Below are positions 8,637 to 18,711 of a stretch of 64,000 nt of DNA, piece after piece. The notes beneath the pieces are model-generated. The model worked only from the letters and a program-made list of their open reading frames with translations, was not told the DNA's origin and did not search any database. The translations under genes and the position numbers were made by a program. Every line of letters begins with the position of its first letter. Position 1 is the stretch's first letter. Source of the DNA: Rathayibacter sp. VKM Ac-2879 (GTDB taxonomy: Bacteria > Actinomycetota > Actinomycetes > Actinomycetales > Microbacteriaceae); assembly GCF_015351245.1 (NCBI RefSeq), contig NZ_JADKSO010000002.1, forward strand, positions 496,001 through 560,000, given 5' to 3'.

Positions 8637-9077
8637 ATGATCCCCCTCGACGCCACGGCTCCCGCCGCACTGACCGACACCCCCCTCCTCGACGACGCCG
8701 AGTTGCGCGAACGGGTCGCCTCCCTCATCGGGCCGGCCTACCGACGATCGCTCTGGCCGATCTTCCTCGACCGAGAGGGCTATCAGCTCCCGATCCTCTA
8801 CCCGGTAGACGGGCTGCCGGTGCATCCCGACGCCGAGAAGACCGAACGCATCGTCGCAACACTCGCGAAGGCAGTCGCCCACCGTGACGTGGGCTCGCTC
8901 GCCTTCGTCCTCGAGAGACCAGGGCGCGCCTTCCTCGGAGAGACGGACCGGGTCTTCTCCCGCCACCTCGCGGCCGCCTGCCACCGCCGGGCCATCCCGC
9001 TCCGCGCCCTGCTGCTCGTGCACGACGAGGGAGTCAGGATCGTGGCCACGACGGAATACGCCAAGACCACGGCCTGA
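8637..9077 (+). CDS. Unknown small protein at the end of the mutasome cassette
   Basis: 146 residues, 41 bp after dnaE2 on the same strand and followed at once by a convergent operon, so it can only be read as the last gene of the imuA'-imuB-dnaE2 unit unless it has its own promoter. It looks well folded: a helical N-terminal part (DDAELRERVASLIGPAYRR), a beta-rich middle (SLWPIFLDREGYQLPILYP), then a pattern SLAFVLERPG and LRALLLVHDEGVRIVA. No catalytic motif or known family is recognised. By position it may be SOS-induced. Confidence 0.75.
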   Translation: MIPLDATAPAALTDTPLLDDAELRERVASLIGPAYRRSLWPIFLDREGYQLPILYPVDGLPVHPDAEKTERIVATLAKAVAHRDVGSLAFVLERPGRAFLGETDRVFSRHLAAACHRRAIPLRALLLVHDEGVRIVATTEYAKTTA

Positions 9078-9092
9078 GGGCGACCCGACCGA

Positions 9093-10892
9093 TCAGACGG
9101 AGGTGGAGAGCGTGATCACCAGCGACGACCCGCCGAGCTCCGCCTCGGTGTCGCCGGGCCACGCGGCGAACTCGCCCGCTCCCAACAGCGACTCCGTCAC
9201 CGGGGGAATCGGCACCCGGACAGAGGAGGAACCCACATTGACCGCGATCGTGACGCGACCCCGGCCGAGCGTGAGCCAGCGTCCCTCCTCGTCGAACTCG
9301 ACCCGTACCGAGCCGAACCGCGGATCCGTCAGCTCCGGGAAGCGCCGGCGCACAGCAGCGAGCTCCCGGTACAGGCTCAGGATTCGGGCGTGGCGCCCCT
9401 GCAGGGCCTCCGCCCAATCCAGACGTGAACGGAGGAATGTCTCTGGGTCCTGCGGGTCGGGCACGACGTCCGGGTCCCACCCCATCCGCGCGAACTCTTC
9501 GATGCGGCCCTTGGCCGTCGCCTCCCCGAGATCCTTCTCAGGGTGCGAGGTGAAGAACTGCCACGGAGTCGACGCGGCCCATTCCTCTCCCATGAACAGC
9601 ATCGGGGTGAACGGTCCCAGAAGGGTCAGCGTCGCAGCGATTGCGAGGCGCCCCTCGTCGAGGGTGGCCGTGAGCCGGTCGCCGATCGCGCGATTGCCGA
9701 TCTGGTCGTGGTTCTGGCTGCACACGACCAGACGCCACGTGGGCATCCGCTCGGTATCGACGGGACGCCCGTGGTGACGCCCGCGGAAGGTCGACAGCGT
9801 GCCGTCGTGGAAGAAGCCCCGCGTCAGCACCTTCGCGAGAGCGCCGAGCGAGGCGAAATCCTCGTAGTAGCCCGTGGTCTCACCGGTCAACGCGACGTGC
9901 ACCGCATGGTGGAAGTCGTCGCTCCATTGCGCGTCGAGACCGTAGCCGCCCGCCTCCCTCGGCGTGATCAGGCGCGGATCGTTCAGATCAGACTCTGCGA
10001 TCAGCGTGAGCGGCCGGCCGACATGCGCCGAGAGAACAGCCACCTCGGCCGCCATCTCCTCGAGCACGTGTACCGCACGCACGTCCGAGAGCGCATGGAC
10101 GGCGTCGAGCCGCAAAGCGTCGACGTGGTAGTCGCGCAGCCACATCAGCGCGTTGTCGATGATGTACCCCCGCACGACATCCGAGCCCGCCCCGTCCAGG
10201 TTGAGAGAGCTACCCCAGGTGTTCGCCTTCTCGCTCGTGAGGTACGGGCCGTACTCCGGCAAGTAGTTGCCGCTCGGCCCGAGGTGGTTGTACACCACGT
10301 CCTGCACGACCCCGATACCTGCCCGGTGGGCGGCATCGACGAAACGCTGGTAGGCCGCCGGCCCGCCGTACGGCTCGTGGACCGCATACCAGAGCACCCC
10401 GTCATACCCCCAGTTGTGCGTGCCGTTGACCGCGTTCACCGGCAGCAGCTCGACGAAGTCGACACCGATCGAGCGCAGGTGCTCCAGCTTCCCCGCGGCC
10501 GCGTCGAGTGTCCCTTCGGGCGTGAAGGTGCCCAGGTGCAGCTCGTAGATCACGGCACCCGCGAGCTCACGGCCCGTCCACGATCGATCCGCCCACTCGT
10601 GCTCCGAGGGGTCGAAGGTGCGCGACAGCTCGTGCACACCGTCGGGCTGGCGACGCGAACGAGGATCGGGGAACGGGCCCCTGCCATCGATCCGATACCC
10701 GTAGTCGACATCGGGCGCGACCGGAGCCTCCTCCGGGGCCCGCCACCAGCCGTCCTCGTCGGCACGGCCCATCGCGAGGGAGGCGCCTCCCCCCCAGACG
10801 AGCTCGACGGCATCGGCCTCGGGCGCCCAGACGTCGAAGCGCTCGACTCCGGTGACGGGAAGGGCATAGCGGTAGGGAGTCGTACGGGTCAC
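9093..10892 (-). CDS. treZ: Malto-oligosyltrehalose trehalohydrolase TreZ
   Basis: 599 residues, GH13 family. It releases trehalose from the maltooligosyl trehalose made by TreY. An N-terminal CBM48-like domain ([15 protein letters not shown]) is followed by the barrel with [26 protein letters not shown] (nucleophile Asp), [11 protein letters not shown] (acid/base Glu) and SQNHDQIGN. The start is GTG with AGGAG 7 nt upstream. It is the last gene of treX-treY-treZ, 51 bp after treY, and ends convergently 15 bp from the mutasome-linked gene. Confidence 0.97.
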   Translation of the reverse strand: MTRTTPYRYALPVTGVERFDVWAPEADAVELVWGGGASLAMGRADEDGWWRAPEEAPVAPDVDYGYRIDGRGPFPDPRSRRQPDGVHELSRTFDPSEHEWADRSWTGRELAGAVIYELHLGTFTPEGTLDAAAGKLEHLRSIGVDFVELLPVNAVNGTHNWGYDGVLWYAVHEPYGGPAAYQRFVDAAHRAGIGVVQDVVYNHLGPSGNYLPEYGPYLTSEKANTWGSSLNLDGAGSDVVRGYIIDNALMWLRDYHVDALRLDAVHALSDVRAVHVLEEMAAEVAVLSAHVGRPLTLIAESDLNDPRLITPREAGGYGLDAQWSDDFHHAVHVALTGETTGYYEDFASLGALAKVLTRGFFHDGTLSTFRGRHHGRPVDTERMPTWRLVVCSQNHDQIGNRAIGDRLTATLDEGRLAIAATLTLLGPFTPMLFMGEEWAASTPWQFFTSHPEKDLGEATAKGRIEEFARMGWDPDVVPDPQDPETFLRSRLDWAEALQGRHARILSLYRELAAVRRRFPELTDPRFGSVRVEFDEEGRWLTLGRGRVTIAVNVGSSSVRVPIPPVTESLLGAGEFAAWPGDTEAELGGSSLVITLSTSV

Positions 10893-10943
10893 GGCGGTCT
10901 CCTGCGAGGGGTGGAAGGGTCGGTGGAGCGGCGCGTCGTCCGG

Positions 10944-13256
10944 TCAGGAGACCGGGGCGAGCAGAGCCACGGGGTAGTCGGCGAGGATCTCGGCGAGAGA
11001 AGTCATTCCACCCTCGAAGACCTGTCCTGTGAGCAGGTCCTCGACCGGATGTCCCGGCAGCAGGACGGCGGTGTCGCCCCAGCCTCCCGCCTCGGCGAGT
11101 CGAGCGGGCAGTCGGGTGGCGATCGTCAGGGCACCGCCGCGATCGAACGCGAGGGCATGCCGGGCCGCCCCGCCGAGGGCGGACACCGCGGCGTAGCGCG
11201 TGAACAGCTCCGGCCGGTCGCGGCGCAGCCGAAGCGCCCGCGAGGTCACGAGCAGCTTCGCCGCCCCCTCCGCATCGACGGCGGGTCTCCAGCCTCCGTC
11301 GATCCGTTCCAGCAGCGCTCGGCGCTCGGCGAAGTCGACCTCACGCCTGTTGTCGGGGTCCACGAGCGAGGTCTCCCACAGCTCACTGCCCTGATAGACG
11401 TCGGGGATCCCCGGCGCCGTGAGCTGCACGATCTTCGCCGAGAGGCCGTTCGACCAACCGGCGACCGCCACGCGCTCCACCGTCTCCTCCACAAGGCGGC
11501 GCACCTCCGGATGGTCGAAGGCCGCGTCGACCGCGGCATGCATCCGAGCCTCGAACGCCTCATCGGGAGCCGTCCAGCGGGTGGAGCTGCCGGCCTCGCG
11601 GGAGGCCTTCTCGGCGTACGCGTGGAGCCGCTCGCGCGACGCAGGCCAGGTCCCGACGATCGCCTCCCAGAGGAGGTGCTCGACCGGGCCGTCGCCGAAT
11701 CCGACGAGCGCGTGCAACTCGCGCAGCGTGCGAGCCCACGCCTCCGGCTCCTCCGCCAGCGCGGTGATACGGGCGCGGGTGTCCTCGCCGCGCTTGGTGT
11801 CGTGCGTCGACAGCGTCGTCAAAGAGGCGGGGAACGACGCCTGACGCACGGCCTGGCGCCGGTGGAACTCGGCCAGGTCGATCGCGAACTCGTCCGGGTC
11901 TGCACCCACCTCGTTGAGCGAGGTCAGACGGCTAAAGCGGTAAAAAGCGGTATCTTCGACGCCCTTCGCCATGACCATGCCGGAGGTCTGCTGGAAGCGG
12001 ACCGACACGGGTGCCCCCGTCTTCCCGAGTGCCGCCGCCACCTTCTCGATGGTCGCGGCGATGTCGGGGCGTCGGCGCGCGGCGTCGACCCGCGCGTGAT
12101 CGAGGTGCTCGGCGCCATACGGGAGGTAGCTGCGATACACGGGGAACGTCGCAAGCAGCTCGGCAAGGGCGTCGTCGGCACCGTCGATCTCCGGCAACAG
12201 CCGTGCCAGGCGCAGCACCTCCGAGCGGAGGATGCCGTCGGCGATCCCTCGCTTGGTGTCGTGGATGAGGTCGGCCCACACGACCGGGGACCCGTCACCA
12301 CCGAGCTCGGCGTCCAAACCCTCGAGCACCGGGCGGGCATCCGGGTCGACGAGGATCCGGTCGATGTCGGCGAGGGCGTCATAGCCCGTGGTGCCCACGG
12401 TCGCCCAATGCGGCGGAAGAGTCTCCTCGCCCTCGAGGATCTTCTCGACCCAGACCGGGGCTCCCCCGATCGCGCGGGCCAGATCGTCGAGGTATCCACC
12501 CGGATCGGCGAGCCCATCGGGGTGGTCGACCCGAAGGCCGTCCGCAAGTCCCTCGGTGAACCAGCGGATGATCTCGCGATGCGAGGCCTCGAACACCTCC
12601 GGACGCTCGACGGCGATGGCCGCGAGAGTGTTCACCGCGAAAAACCGGCGGTAGTTGAGCTCAGCGTCAGCCCGCCGCCAGTTGACCAGCTCGTAGCTCT
12701 GGCGCGCGTGTACCGCACGCCCGGAGTCGCCGGGCTCGACCGTGCCCGGCGCGATCGGCAGCCGATTCTCGTAGTAGTGCAACTCGTCGCCGACGACCTC
12801 GAGCGCATCGAGCTCGCTCTCGCTGTCTCCCTCGCTCGCACCGTCGCCGAGAAGAGGAACGCGCACCTTGCCGGCGCCCGCCGCCCAGTCGACGTCGAAG
12901 GCCGTGGCGTAGCGCGAGGAGCGCCCGTGCTTCAAGAGATCCCACCACCAGGAGTTCTCGCGCGGGGTCGCCACGCCCATGTGATTGGGGACGATGTCGA
13001 TCAAGACGCCGAGCCCCTGCGCACGTGCGGCACGCGAGGCGTTCGCGAGGCCGGACGCTCCCCCGCGCTCCGGGTCGATCTCCGAGTGGTCGACGACGTC
13101 GTAACCGTGGTCAGAACCGGGCTCGGCCCGCAACAGGGGGGAGAGATAAAGCCAGTCGGCGCCCAGCACGCGCACGTAATCGGCGATCTGCGCCGCCTCA
13201 TCGAGGTCGAATCCGGATCGGATCTGGAGTCGGTAGGTGGAAGCGGGCAGACGCAC
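10944..13256 (-). CDS. treY: Malto-oligosyltrehalose synthase TreY
   Basis: 770 residues, GH13. It converts the reducing-end alpha-1,4 bond of a maltodextrin into an alpha,alpha-1,1 bond. Visible motifs: [17 protein letters not shown] at the start, [29 protein letters not shown] (nucleophile), [10 protein letters not shown] (acid/base) and [13 protein letters not shown] chose the GTG at 13256 over the ATG at 13298. AGGAG lies inside the end of treX with a 6-nt spacing, the gene starts 1 nt after the treX stop, and the family motif begins immediately. Translational coupling to treX is likely. Confidence 0.96.
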   Translation of the reverse strand: MRLPASTYRLQIRSGFDLDEAAQIADYVRVLGADWLYLSPLLRAEPGSDHGYDVVDHSEIDPERGGASGLANASRAARAQGLGVLIDIVPNHMGVATPRENSWWWDLLKHGRSSRYATAFDVDWAAGAGKVRVPLLGDGASEGDSESELDALEVVGDELHYYENRLPIAPGTVEPGDSGRAVHARQSYELVNWRRADAELNYRRFFAVNTLAAIAVERPEVFEASHREIIRWFTEGLADGLRVDHPDGLADPGGYLDDLARAIGGAPVWVEKILEGEETLPPHWATVGTTGYDALADIDRILVDPDARPVLEGLDAELGGDGSPVVWADLIHDTKRGIADGILRSEVLRLARLLPEIDGADDALAELLATFPVYRSYLPYGAEHLDHARVDAARRRPDIAATIEKVAAALGKTGAPVSVRFQQTSGMVMAKGVEDTAFYRFSRLTSLNEVGADPDEFAIDLAEFHRRQAVRQASFPASLTTLSTHDTKRGEDTRARITALAEEPEAWARTLRELHALVGFGDGPVEHLLWEAIVGTWPASRERLHAYAEKASREAGSSTRWTAPDEAFEARMHAAVDAAFDHPEVRRLVEETVERVAVAGWSNGLSAKIVQLTAPGIPDVYQGSELWETSLVDPDNRREVDFAERRALLERIDGGWRPAVDAEGAAKLLVTSRALRLRRDRPELFTRYAAVSALGGAARHALAFDRGGALTIATRLPARLAEAGGWGDTAVLLPGHPVEDLLTGQVFEGGMTSLAEILADYPVALLAPVS

Positions 13257-13257
13257 G

Positions 13258-15504
13258 TCAGGCTCCTGTCGAAGTGGCGGAGTCGGTCGACTCCGCATGA
13301 GGGCTGGTCAGGCCGGTCGAGGTCACGATCGGGATCGCCGACGTCGCGGCGAGCGAGGCGAGGGAGGCGGCGACCGAGTGGTCGACCTCGGGTTCGGGGG
13401 CGCTGTGCTCCTGCAGGATGACCAGCGACTTCGCCTGGACGGTGAGCATCGCACCCGCCGGGCGGGGGATCGAATCCGCCTCTGCCCCGGCCGTGTCGAC
13501 GAGGACGCTCCACTGGATCGCGTACTCGTCACTCGGGATCGAGAACTCCACGTCCACGTCGTCGGCGTTGAAATACAGCAGAAAGCTATCGTCGACGACC
13601 GGTCGGCCGCGCGCATCGCGCTCACGGATCCCGTTGCCGTTGAGGTAGATGCCAACCGATCGGCCAAGACCAGAGTCCCAGTCCGACGGGGTCATCTCGG
13701 TCCCGTCGGCCTTGAACCAGACGATGTCGGGCAGCGGTTCACCGGTGCCGCGCAACACCGGACGGCCGTCGAAGAAGCGCATGCGGCGGAAGGTCGGGTG
13801 CTCGGCGCGCAGACGGATCAGCGCGGCCGTGAACTCGAGCAGCGGCCGGTCGGCGTGGACCCAGTCGATCCAGGTCAGCTCGCTGTCCTGCGCATACGTG
13901 TTGTTGTTGCCGTTCTGGGTGCGGCCGAGCTCGTCCCCGTGCAGGATCATGGGCACGCCCTGCGAGATCAGCATCGTCGCGAGGAAGTTGCGCTGTTGAC
14001 GCGCACGGAGCCCGAGCACCCTCGGATCGTCCGTCGGCCCCTCCACACCGTGGTTCCACGAGCGGTTGTGCGACTCGCCGTCCTTGCCGTCCTCACCGTT
14101 GGCCTCGTTGTGCTTCTCGTTGTACGACACGAGGTCGCGCAGCGTGAAGCCGTCGTGCGCCGTCACGAAGTTGATGGAGGCGACGGGTCGCCGCCCCGAG
14201 CGCGCGTAGAGGTCGGCCGAGCCGGTGAGTCGAGAGGCGAACTCCCCCAGCGTCGACGGCTCGCCCCGCCAGAAGTCGCGCACCGTGTCGCGGTACTTGC
14301 CGTTCCACTCGGTCCACTGGGGCGGGAAGTTGCCGACCTGATAGCCGCCCGGGCCCACGTCCCACGGCTCGGCGATGAGCTTGACCTGGGACACCACCGG
14401 GTCCTGCTGCACGAGCTCGAAGAACGTCGAGAGCCGGTCGACGTCGTAGAACTCCCGGGCGAGCGCGGAGGCGAGGTCGAAGCGGAATCCGTCGACACGC
14501 ATCTCGGTCACCCAATAGCGCAGCGAATCCATGATGAGCTGCAGCGCGTGCGGGTGACGCACGTTGAGGGTGTTCCCCGTCCCCGTGTAGTCCATGTAGT
14601 AGCGCTTGTCGTCGTCGACGAGACGGTAGTAGGCCTCGTTGTCGATGCCCCGGAACGACAGCGAGGGTCCGAGGTGGTTGCCCTCCGCGGTGTGGTTGTA
14701 CACGACGTCGAGGATGACCTCGATGCCGGCGGCGTGCAGCGCCTTGACCATGCTCTTGAACTCCTGGACCTGCTGGCCCTGGTCGCCCGTCGAGGAGTAG
14801 GTGTTCTGCGGAGCGAAGAAGCCGATCGTGTTGTAGCCCCAGTAGTTCGAGAGGCCCTTCTCGATCAGGGTCGAGTCGTTGACGAACTGGTGCACCGGCA
14901 TGAGCTCGATGGCCGTGATTCCCAGGTGCTTGAGGTGCGCGATGACCGAGGGGTGCGCGACTCCTGCGTAAGTGCCTCGCAGCTCCTCCGGGACGTCGGG
15001 ATGGCTCTTGGTGAGACCTTTCACGTGGGCCTCGTAGATCACCGTGCTGTCGTAAGACGTGCGCGGGCGACGGTCACCCGCCCAGTCGAAGAACGGGTTG
15101 ATGACGACGCCCATCATCATGTGGGGAGCGGAGTCCTCGTCGTTCGTCGAGTCCGGGTCGCCGAACGTGTACGAGAAGAGCGACTGATCCCAGTCGATCT
15201 CGCCGGCGACGGCCTTCGCGTAGGGGTCGAGGAGCAGCTTGTTCGGGTTGCAGCGATGCCCTGCAGCCGGATCGTAGGGTCCGTGGATCCGGAATCCGTA
15301 GCGCTGGCCCGGCTGCACCTGCGGCAGATAGCAGTGCCACACGTACGCGTCGGACTCCAGGATCTCGATGCGTGTCTCGGCGCCGTGCTCATCGAAGAGG
15401 CAGAGCTCGACGCGCTCGGCGACCTCGCTGAACAAGGCGAAGTTGGTGCCGCTTCCGTCGAAGGTCGCGCCCAACGGGTAGGCGGTTCCGGGCCAGGTCT
15501 CCAC
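13258..15504 (-). CDS. treX: Glycogen debranching enzyme TreX/GlgX
   Basis: 748 residues, isoamylase-type GH13. It cleaves alpha-1,6 branches of glycogen to give linear maltodextrins for TreY and TreZ. Motifs: [19 protein letters not shown] at the N-terminus, [21 protein letters not shown] (nucleophile), LIAEPWDVG (acid/base) and [15 protein letters not shown]. The likely start is GTG 15504 with GAGGAG 4 nt upstream. The longer ATG 15618 overlaps a TAAAAT -10 hexamer and would lie before the transcript begins. It is the first gene of the operon. Confidence 0.95.
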   Translation of the reverse strand: METWPGTAYPLGATFDGSGTNFALFSEVAERVELCLFDEHGAETRIEILESDAYVWHCYLPQVQPGQRYGFRIHGPYDPAAGHRCNPNKLLLDPYAKAVAGEIDWDQSLFSYTFGDPDSTNDEDSAPHMMMGVVINPFFDWAGDRRPRTSYDSTVIYEAHVKGLTKSHPDVPEELRGTYAGVAHPSVIAHLKHLGITAIELMPVHQFVNDSTLIEKGLSNYWGYNTIGFFAPQNTYSSTGDQGQQVQEFKSMVKALHAAGIEVILDVVYNHTAEGNHLGPSLSFRGIDNEAYYRLVDDDKRYYMDYTGTGNTLNVRHPHALQLIMDSLRYWVTEMRVDGFRFDLASALAREFYDVDRLSTFFELVQQDPVVSQVKLIAEPWDVGPGGYQVGNFPPQWTEWNGKYRDTVRDFWRGEPSTLGEFASRLTGSADLYARSGRRPVASINFVTAHDGFTLRDLVSYNEKHNEANGEDGKDGESHNRSWNHGVEGPTDDPRVLGLRARQQRNFLATMLISQGVPMILHGDELGRTQNGNNNTYAQDSELTWIDWVHADRPLLEFTAALIRLRAEHPTFRRMRFFDGRPVLRGTGEPLPDIVWFKADGTEMTPSDWDSGLGRSVGIYLNGNGIRERDARGRPVVDDSFLLYFNADDVDVEFSIPSDEYAIQWSVLVDTAGAEADSIPRPAGAMLTVQAKSLVILQEHSAPEPEVDHSVAASLASLAATSAIPIVTSTGLTSPHAESTDSATSTGA

Positions 15505-15834
15505 GAGACTCCTCAGGGGATCGGTCGCGGGCGATCCTGGGCCGACCGGCGTGCGGTCTGCGGATGCCCGACGTCGGGGGTGATGGTCCGTCACTTCCGT
15601 GCCGGACCGGCTGCCCATTTTAGCGAGCGTCTCTCGTGCGTTCCCGACCGGTCAGCGCTCATCGCGCTTCCCTCCTCCGGCGACCTCCACCGGCGGTCGG
15701 AGCCGCCGTCCGGACGGCCCCGACACCGCGTCAGCGGTCAGGACGTTCCAGTGGGGCACCCTCGAACAGTACGGTCGAGGCGGCGGGGGGCGTCAGGGCT
15801 GGCGCCATGCCGTGTCCATCGGGTAGAGCACGTG
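15505..15834. other. Intergenic region upstream of treX
   Basis: 330 bases between the treX start and the end of the helicase gene, both on the minus strand. A TAAAAT hexamer (15617-15622, minus strand) is the best -10, giving a leader of about 105 nt for treX. I see no terminator hairpin for the helicase and no further gene. Confidence 0.5.
15617..15622 (-). promoter_or_regulatory. Predicted -10 of the treXYZ operon
   Basis: TAAAAT on the minus strand, one mismatch from TATAAT. It overlaps the upstream in-frame ATG of treX, which argues against that start. Confidence 0.5.
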
Positions 15835-17631
15835 TCAGTGCGAGCCGAGCCGCCGCCGCAACAGATCGATGCGCGCCTGCAGCTGGGTGACGCTCGCCTG
15901 GGCGACGGCAGGGCCTCCGCAAAGCCGTCGAAGCTCGGTGTGCACCTGGCCGTGGGTCTCGCCGGTGTTGCGCGCCCAGAGTCCGACGAGCGAATTGAGG
16001 AGGCTGCGCTGCTCTTTGAGCGTGCGATACAGCGGAGCGGGTATCTCGCTCTTCGCTGCCGCCGGCGCGCCGGCCCGCGCGCCGGCGCGCTTAGCCTGGC
16101 GCTGCTGACGATGCTGCAGCAGCTCGCGCACCTGATCCGGTTCGAGCAGCCCCGGCAGGCCGATGAAGTCGAGCTCCTCCTCGCTCTCGACCTCCACCTC
16201 CATACCGAACTCGGCGCCCTCGTACAGCACCCGATCGAAGGTCGCGGCGGAGCCGAGCGACTCGAAACGCCCGTCCTCGAGCAGCTCCGACGAGGCCTTC
16301 TCGCTGCGCTCGGCGTCGGCCATCAGGTCGGCCTCGGGGTACTCGTCGTCGTCCGAGGTCGTGCGATCGAGGGCGTGGTCGCGCTGCAGCTCCATCGAGC
16401 TCGCCAGCGCGAGCAGGCCGGGCACATTCGGGAGGAACACCGAGGCCGTCTCGCCGCGCCTCCGGGCACGCACGAATCGGCCGATCGCCTGCGCGAAGAA
16501 CAGCGGAGTGGACGCCGAGGTCGCGTACACGCCCACCGCGAGCCGCGGCACGTCGACTCCTTCCGACACCATGCGGACGGCGACCATCCAGCGCGAGGTG
16601 TCCCGGGCGAACTGTTCGATGCGGTCGCTCGCCTCCTTCTCATCCGAGAGGACGACCGTCACCGGCTCGCCGCTGATCTCGCGGAGCATCGACGCGTAGG
16701 CGCGTGCGCTGTAGTGGTCGGTCGCGATGACCAGGCCGCCTGCATCGGGGATTGCGCGCCGCACCTCCGACAAGCGCGTGTTGGCCGCCCGCAGCACGGA
16801 GGGGATCCACTCGCCCTGGGGATCGAGGGCGGTCCGCCACGCCTGGGCGGTGATGTCCTTCGTGTTTCCTTCACCGAGACGCGCCTCCATCTCGTCGCCA
16901 GCCTTCGACTTCCACCGCATCTGACCGGCGTAGACCATGAAGAGCACGGGACGAACGACACCGTCGGCGAGGGCCCGCCCGTAGCCGTACGCGTAGTCGG
17001 TGAGCGAGGTGCGGATGCCCTCGTCGTCGGGCACGTAGCTGACGAAGGGGATGGGCGACGTGTCAGAGCGGAACGGCGTCCCGGTGAGCGAGAGCCTCCG
17101 AGTGGCGGGCTCGAAGGCCTCGCGCACGGCGTCGCCCCAGCTGAGCGCATCGCCCGCATGGTGCACCTCGTCGAGGATCACGAGCGTGCGCCCCGAGAGC
17201 GTCATCTCGCGGTGCAGCTCGGCGCGCACCGCGACCTGCGCGTAGGTCACCGCGACGCCGTGGTAGTGCCGAGCGTGGCGACCCATCCGGTTCGTGAAGG
17301 TGGGGTCGAGCCGGATCCCGACCCGGTGCGCGGCCTCGGCCCACTGTCGCTTGAGGTGCTCGGTGGGCGCGACGACCGTGAGGCGGTCGACGGTGCGGTT
17401 GTGCAGGAGCTCGGCGGCGAGGCGGAGCGCGAACGTCGTCTTTCCGGCGCCCGGTGTCGCGGCGGCGAGGAAGTCACGCGGCTCGTGCTGGAAGTAGGCC
17501 TCAAGCGCCTCGGCCTGCCATGCCCGCAGCTTGTCGGCGGTGCCCCACGGAGCCCGCCCCGGGAACGACGGAGACAGGTGCTCGGCAGCGGAGATGCCGA
17601 CCTGATGACCGAAGCTCGAGGGACTGTTCAC
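15835..17631 (-). CDS. DEAD/DEAH-like superfamily 2 helicase
   Basis: 598 residues. SF2 motifs: a Q-like RAWQAEALEAY, Walker A TPGAGKTT (59-66), Walker B DEVHH (154-158), motif III-like SLTGTPFR (181-188) and motif VI-like QAIGRFVRARR. It is a nucleic-acid-dependent ATPase of the UvrB/XPB-like type. The last 180 residues are acidic, then Ala/Arg-rich (a GC-palindromic stretch at 16061-16090 encodes RAGARAGAP), and end in a Leu-heptad helix (QLQARIDLLRRRL). The substrate is unknown. The GTG start has no ribosome site, but TAGATT lies 8 nt upstream, so the mRNA may be almost leaderless. It is divergent from the SGNH hydrolase. Confidence 0.85.
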   Translation of the reverse strand: MNSPSSFGHQVGISAAEHLSPSFPGRAPWGTADKLRAWQAEALEAYFQHEPRDFLAAATPGAGKTTFALRLAAELLHNRTVDRLTVVAPTEHLKRQWAEAAHRVGIRLDPTFTNRMGRHARHYHGVAVTYAQVAVRAELHREMTLSGRTLVILDEVHHAGDALSWGDAVREAFEPATRRLSLTGTPFRSDTSPIPFVSYVPDDEGIRTSLTDYAYGYGRALADGVVRPVLFMVYAGQMRWKSKAGDEMEARLGEGNTKDITAQAWRTALDPQGEWIPSVLRAANTRLSEVRRAIPDAGGLVIATDHYSARAYASMLREISGEPVTVVLSDEKEASDRIEQFARDTSRWMVAVRMVSEGVDVPRLAVGVYATSASTPLFFAQAIGRFVRARRRGETASVFLPNVPGLLALASSMELQRDHALDRTTSDDDEYPEADLMADAERSEKASSELLEDGRFESLGSAATFDRVLYEGAEFGMEVEVESEEELDFIGLPGLLEPDQVRELLQHRQQRQAKRAGARAGAPAAAKSEIPAPLYRTLKEQRSLLNSLVGLWARNTGETHGQVHTELRRLCGGPAVAQASVTQLQARIDLLRRRLGSH

Positions 17632-17775
17632 GTGGATCGAATCTAGCCGAGGCCCCCGACACGCGGCGGGGCTCCGCGGGCCCACGCGGACTGCCCCGGC
17701 GTGTCGGAGGGCGTCCGGTCTTCCCCGCGTCCCCCTCCGCTGCGCTCGCATCGCGGGAGCACAGGATCGCGGGAG

Positions 17776-17781
17776 CACAAT
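17776..17781 (+). promoter_or_regulatory. Predicted -10 of the SGNH hydrolase gene (leaderless)
   Basis: CACAAT, four of six bases matching TATAAT, exactly 6 nt before ATG 17788. This favours that start over the out-of-frame ATG at 17780. Confidence 0.4.
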
Positions 17782-17787
17782 GGAGCA

Positions 17788-18711
17788 ATGGTCGAACAGC
17801 GTCATCCGTGGTCCCGCTACGTCGCCCTGGGCGACTCGTTCACCGAGGGGATCGGGGATCCCGAGCCCTCGAGCCCCGGTGGCCACCGCGGCTGGGCGGA
17901 CCGGGTCGCGGAGGTTCTCGGGTCGCAGAACGACGACTTCGCCTACGCGAACCTCGCCGTGCGGGGACGTCTCCTCCAGCAGATCGTCGACGAGCAGGTC
18001 GGGCCGGCGCTCGAGCTCCGGCCCGACCTCATCACCATCTCGGCGGGAGGCAACGACGTGATCCGACCCGGCACCGATCCTGACGACATCGCGGCACGCT
18101 TCGAGTCGGGCCTGGCGAGGCTGCGCTCCGACGGAGCCACCGTCGTGCTCTTCACGGGCGTCGACGTGGGCTTCTCCCCCGTCTTCAACCGCATCCGGGG
18201 CAAGGTCGCGATCTACAACGAGAACCTCCGTGCTCTCGCGAAGCGCTACGACTGCATCGTGGCCGATCAGTGGTCGCTCCAAGAGATCCAGGACGTCCGG
18301 ATGTGGGCGCCCGACCGGCTGCACCTCAATCCGCACGGCCACCACGAGGTGGCGCGGATGGTGCTGGAGGCTCTCAACGTCGAGAACGGCCTGCGCCCCC
18401 TCGCCCCGGAGCCCGTGCCGGCGCGCACGTGGCGCGCGGCCCGCACGGAGGATCTGCAGTGGGCTCGCGAGTACCTCGTGCCGTGGGTGCTCCGCCGCGT
18501 GCGGCACCAGTCCTCGGGCGACTTCATCACGGCGAAGCGCCCGTCCGCCCAGCCGTGGCGCACGGCAGAAGCGGCCGCAGCAGGAGCAGACGCCAGCATT
18601 CCGGGCACGCCCGTGCCGGGCAACGCCTCTCCCGAGGAGGTCGCCGCCGACATCGCGACCGCGGGCGTGCGCATCGTGGTCGACGGCGACGACGCCTCCG
18701 AGACCGCCTAA
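17788..18711 (+). CDS. SGNH/GDSL-family hydrolase
   Basis: 307 residues, no signal peptide, so cytoplasmic. SGNH blocks: block I ALGDSFTEG with the catalytic Ser at 17, Gly in AVRGRLLQQ, block III ISAGGNDV, and block V PDRLHLNPHGH with the Asp/His pair. It is probably an esterase or lipase-like enzyme of unknown substrate. After about residue 210 there is a basic segment (WAREYLVPWVLRRVRHQ) and a 70-residue Ala/Pro-rich tail that is not part of the fold. Its stop overlaps that of the convergent carboxypeptidase by 4 bp. Confidence 0.88.
   Translation: MVEQRHPWSRYVALGDSFTEGIGDPEPSSPGGHRGWADRVAEVLGSQNDDFAYANLAVRGRLLQQIVDEQVGPALELRPDLITISAGGNDVIRPGTDPDDIAARFESGLARLRSDGATVVLFTGVDVGFSPVFNRIRGKVAIYNENLRALAKRYDCIVADQWSLQEIQDVRMWAPDRLHLNPHGHHEVARMVLEALNVENGLRPLAPEPVPARTWRAARTEDLQWAREYLVPWVLRRVRHQSSGDFITAKRPSAQPWRTAEAAAAGADASIPGTPVPGNASPEEVAADIATAGVRIVVDGDDASETA

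Noticed and set aside
9543-13421. Very long plus-strand open frame (1292 codons) over treZ and treY
   Set aside because: Antisense shadow of two well-supported GH13 genes. Composition is Arg/Val/His-rich without domains, as expected from high-GC codon bias.
16061-16090. GC palindrome as a regulatory element
   Set aside because: It lies within the helicase coding region and simply encodes an Ala/Arg/Gly-rich linker.
13237-17646. Long plus-strand open frame (1469 codons) over treX and the helicase
   Set aside because: Same shadow effect. It crosses two genes and an intergenic region and has no ribosome site or recognisable domain.
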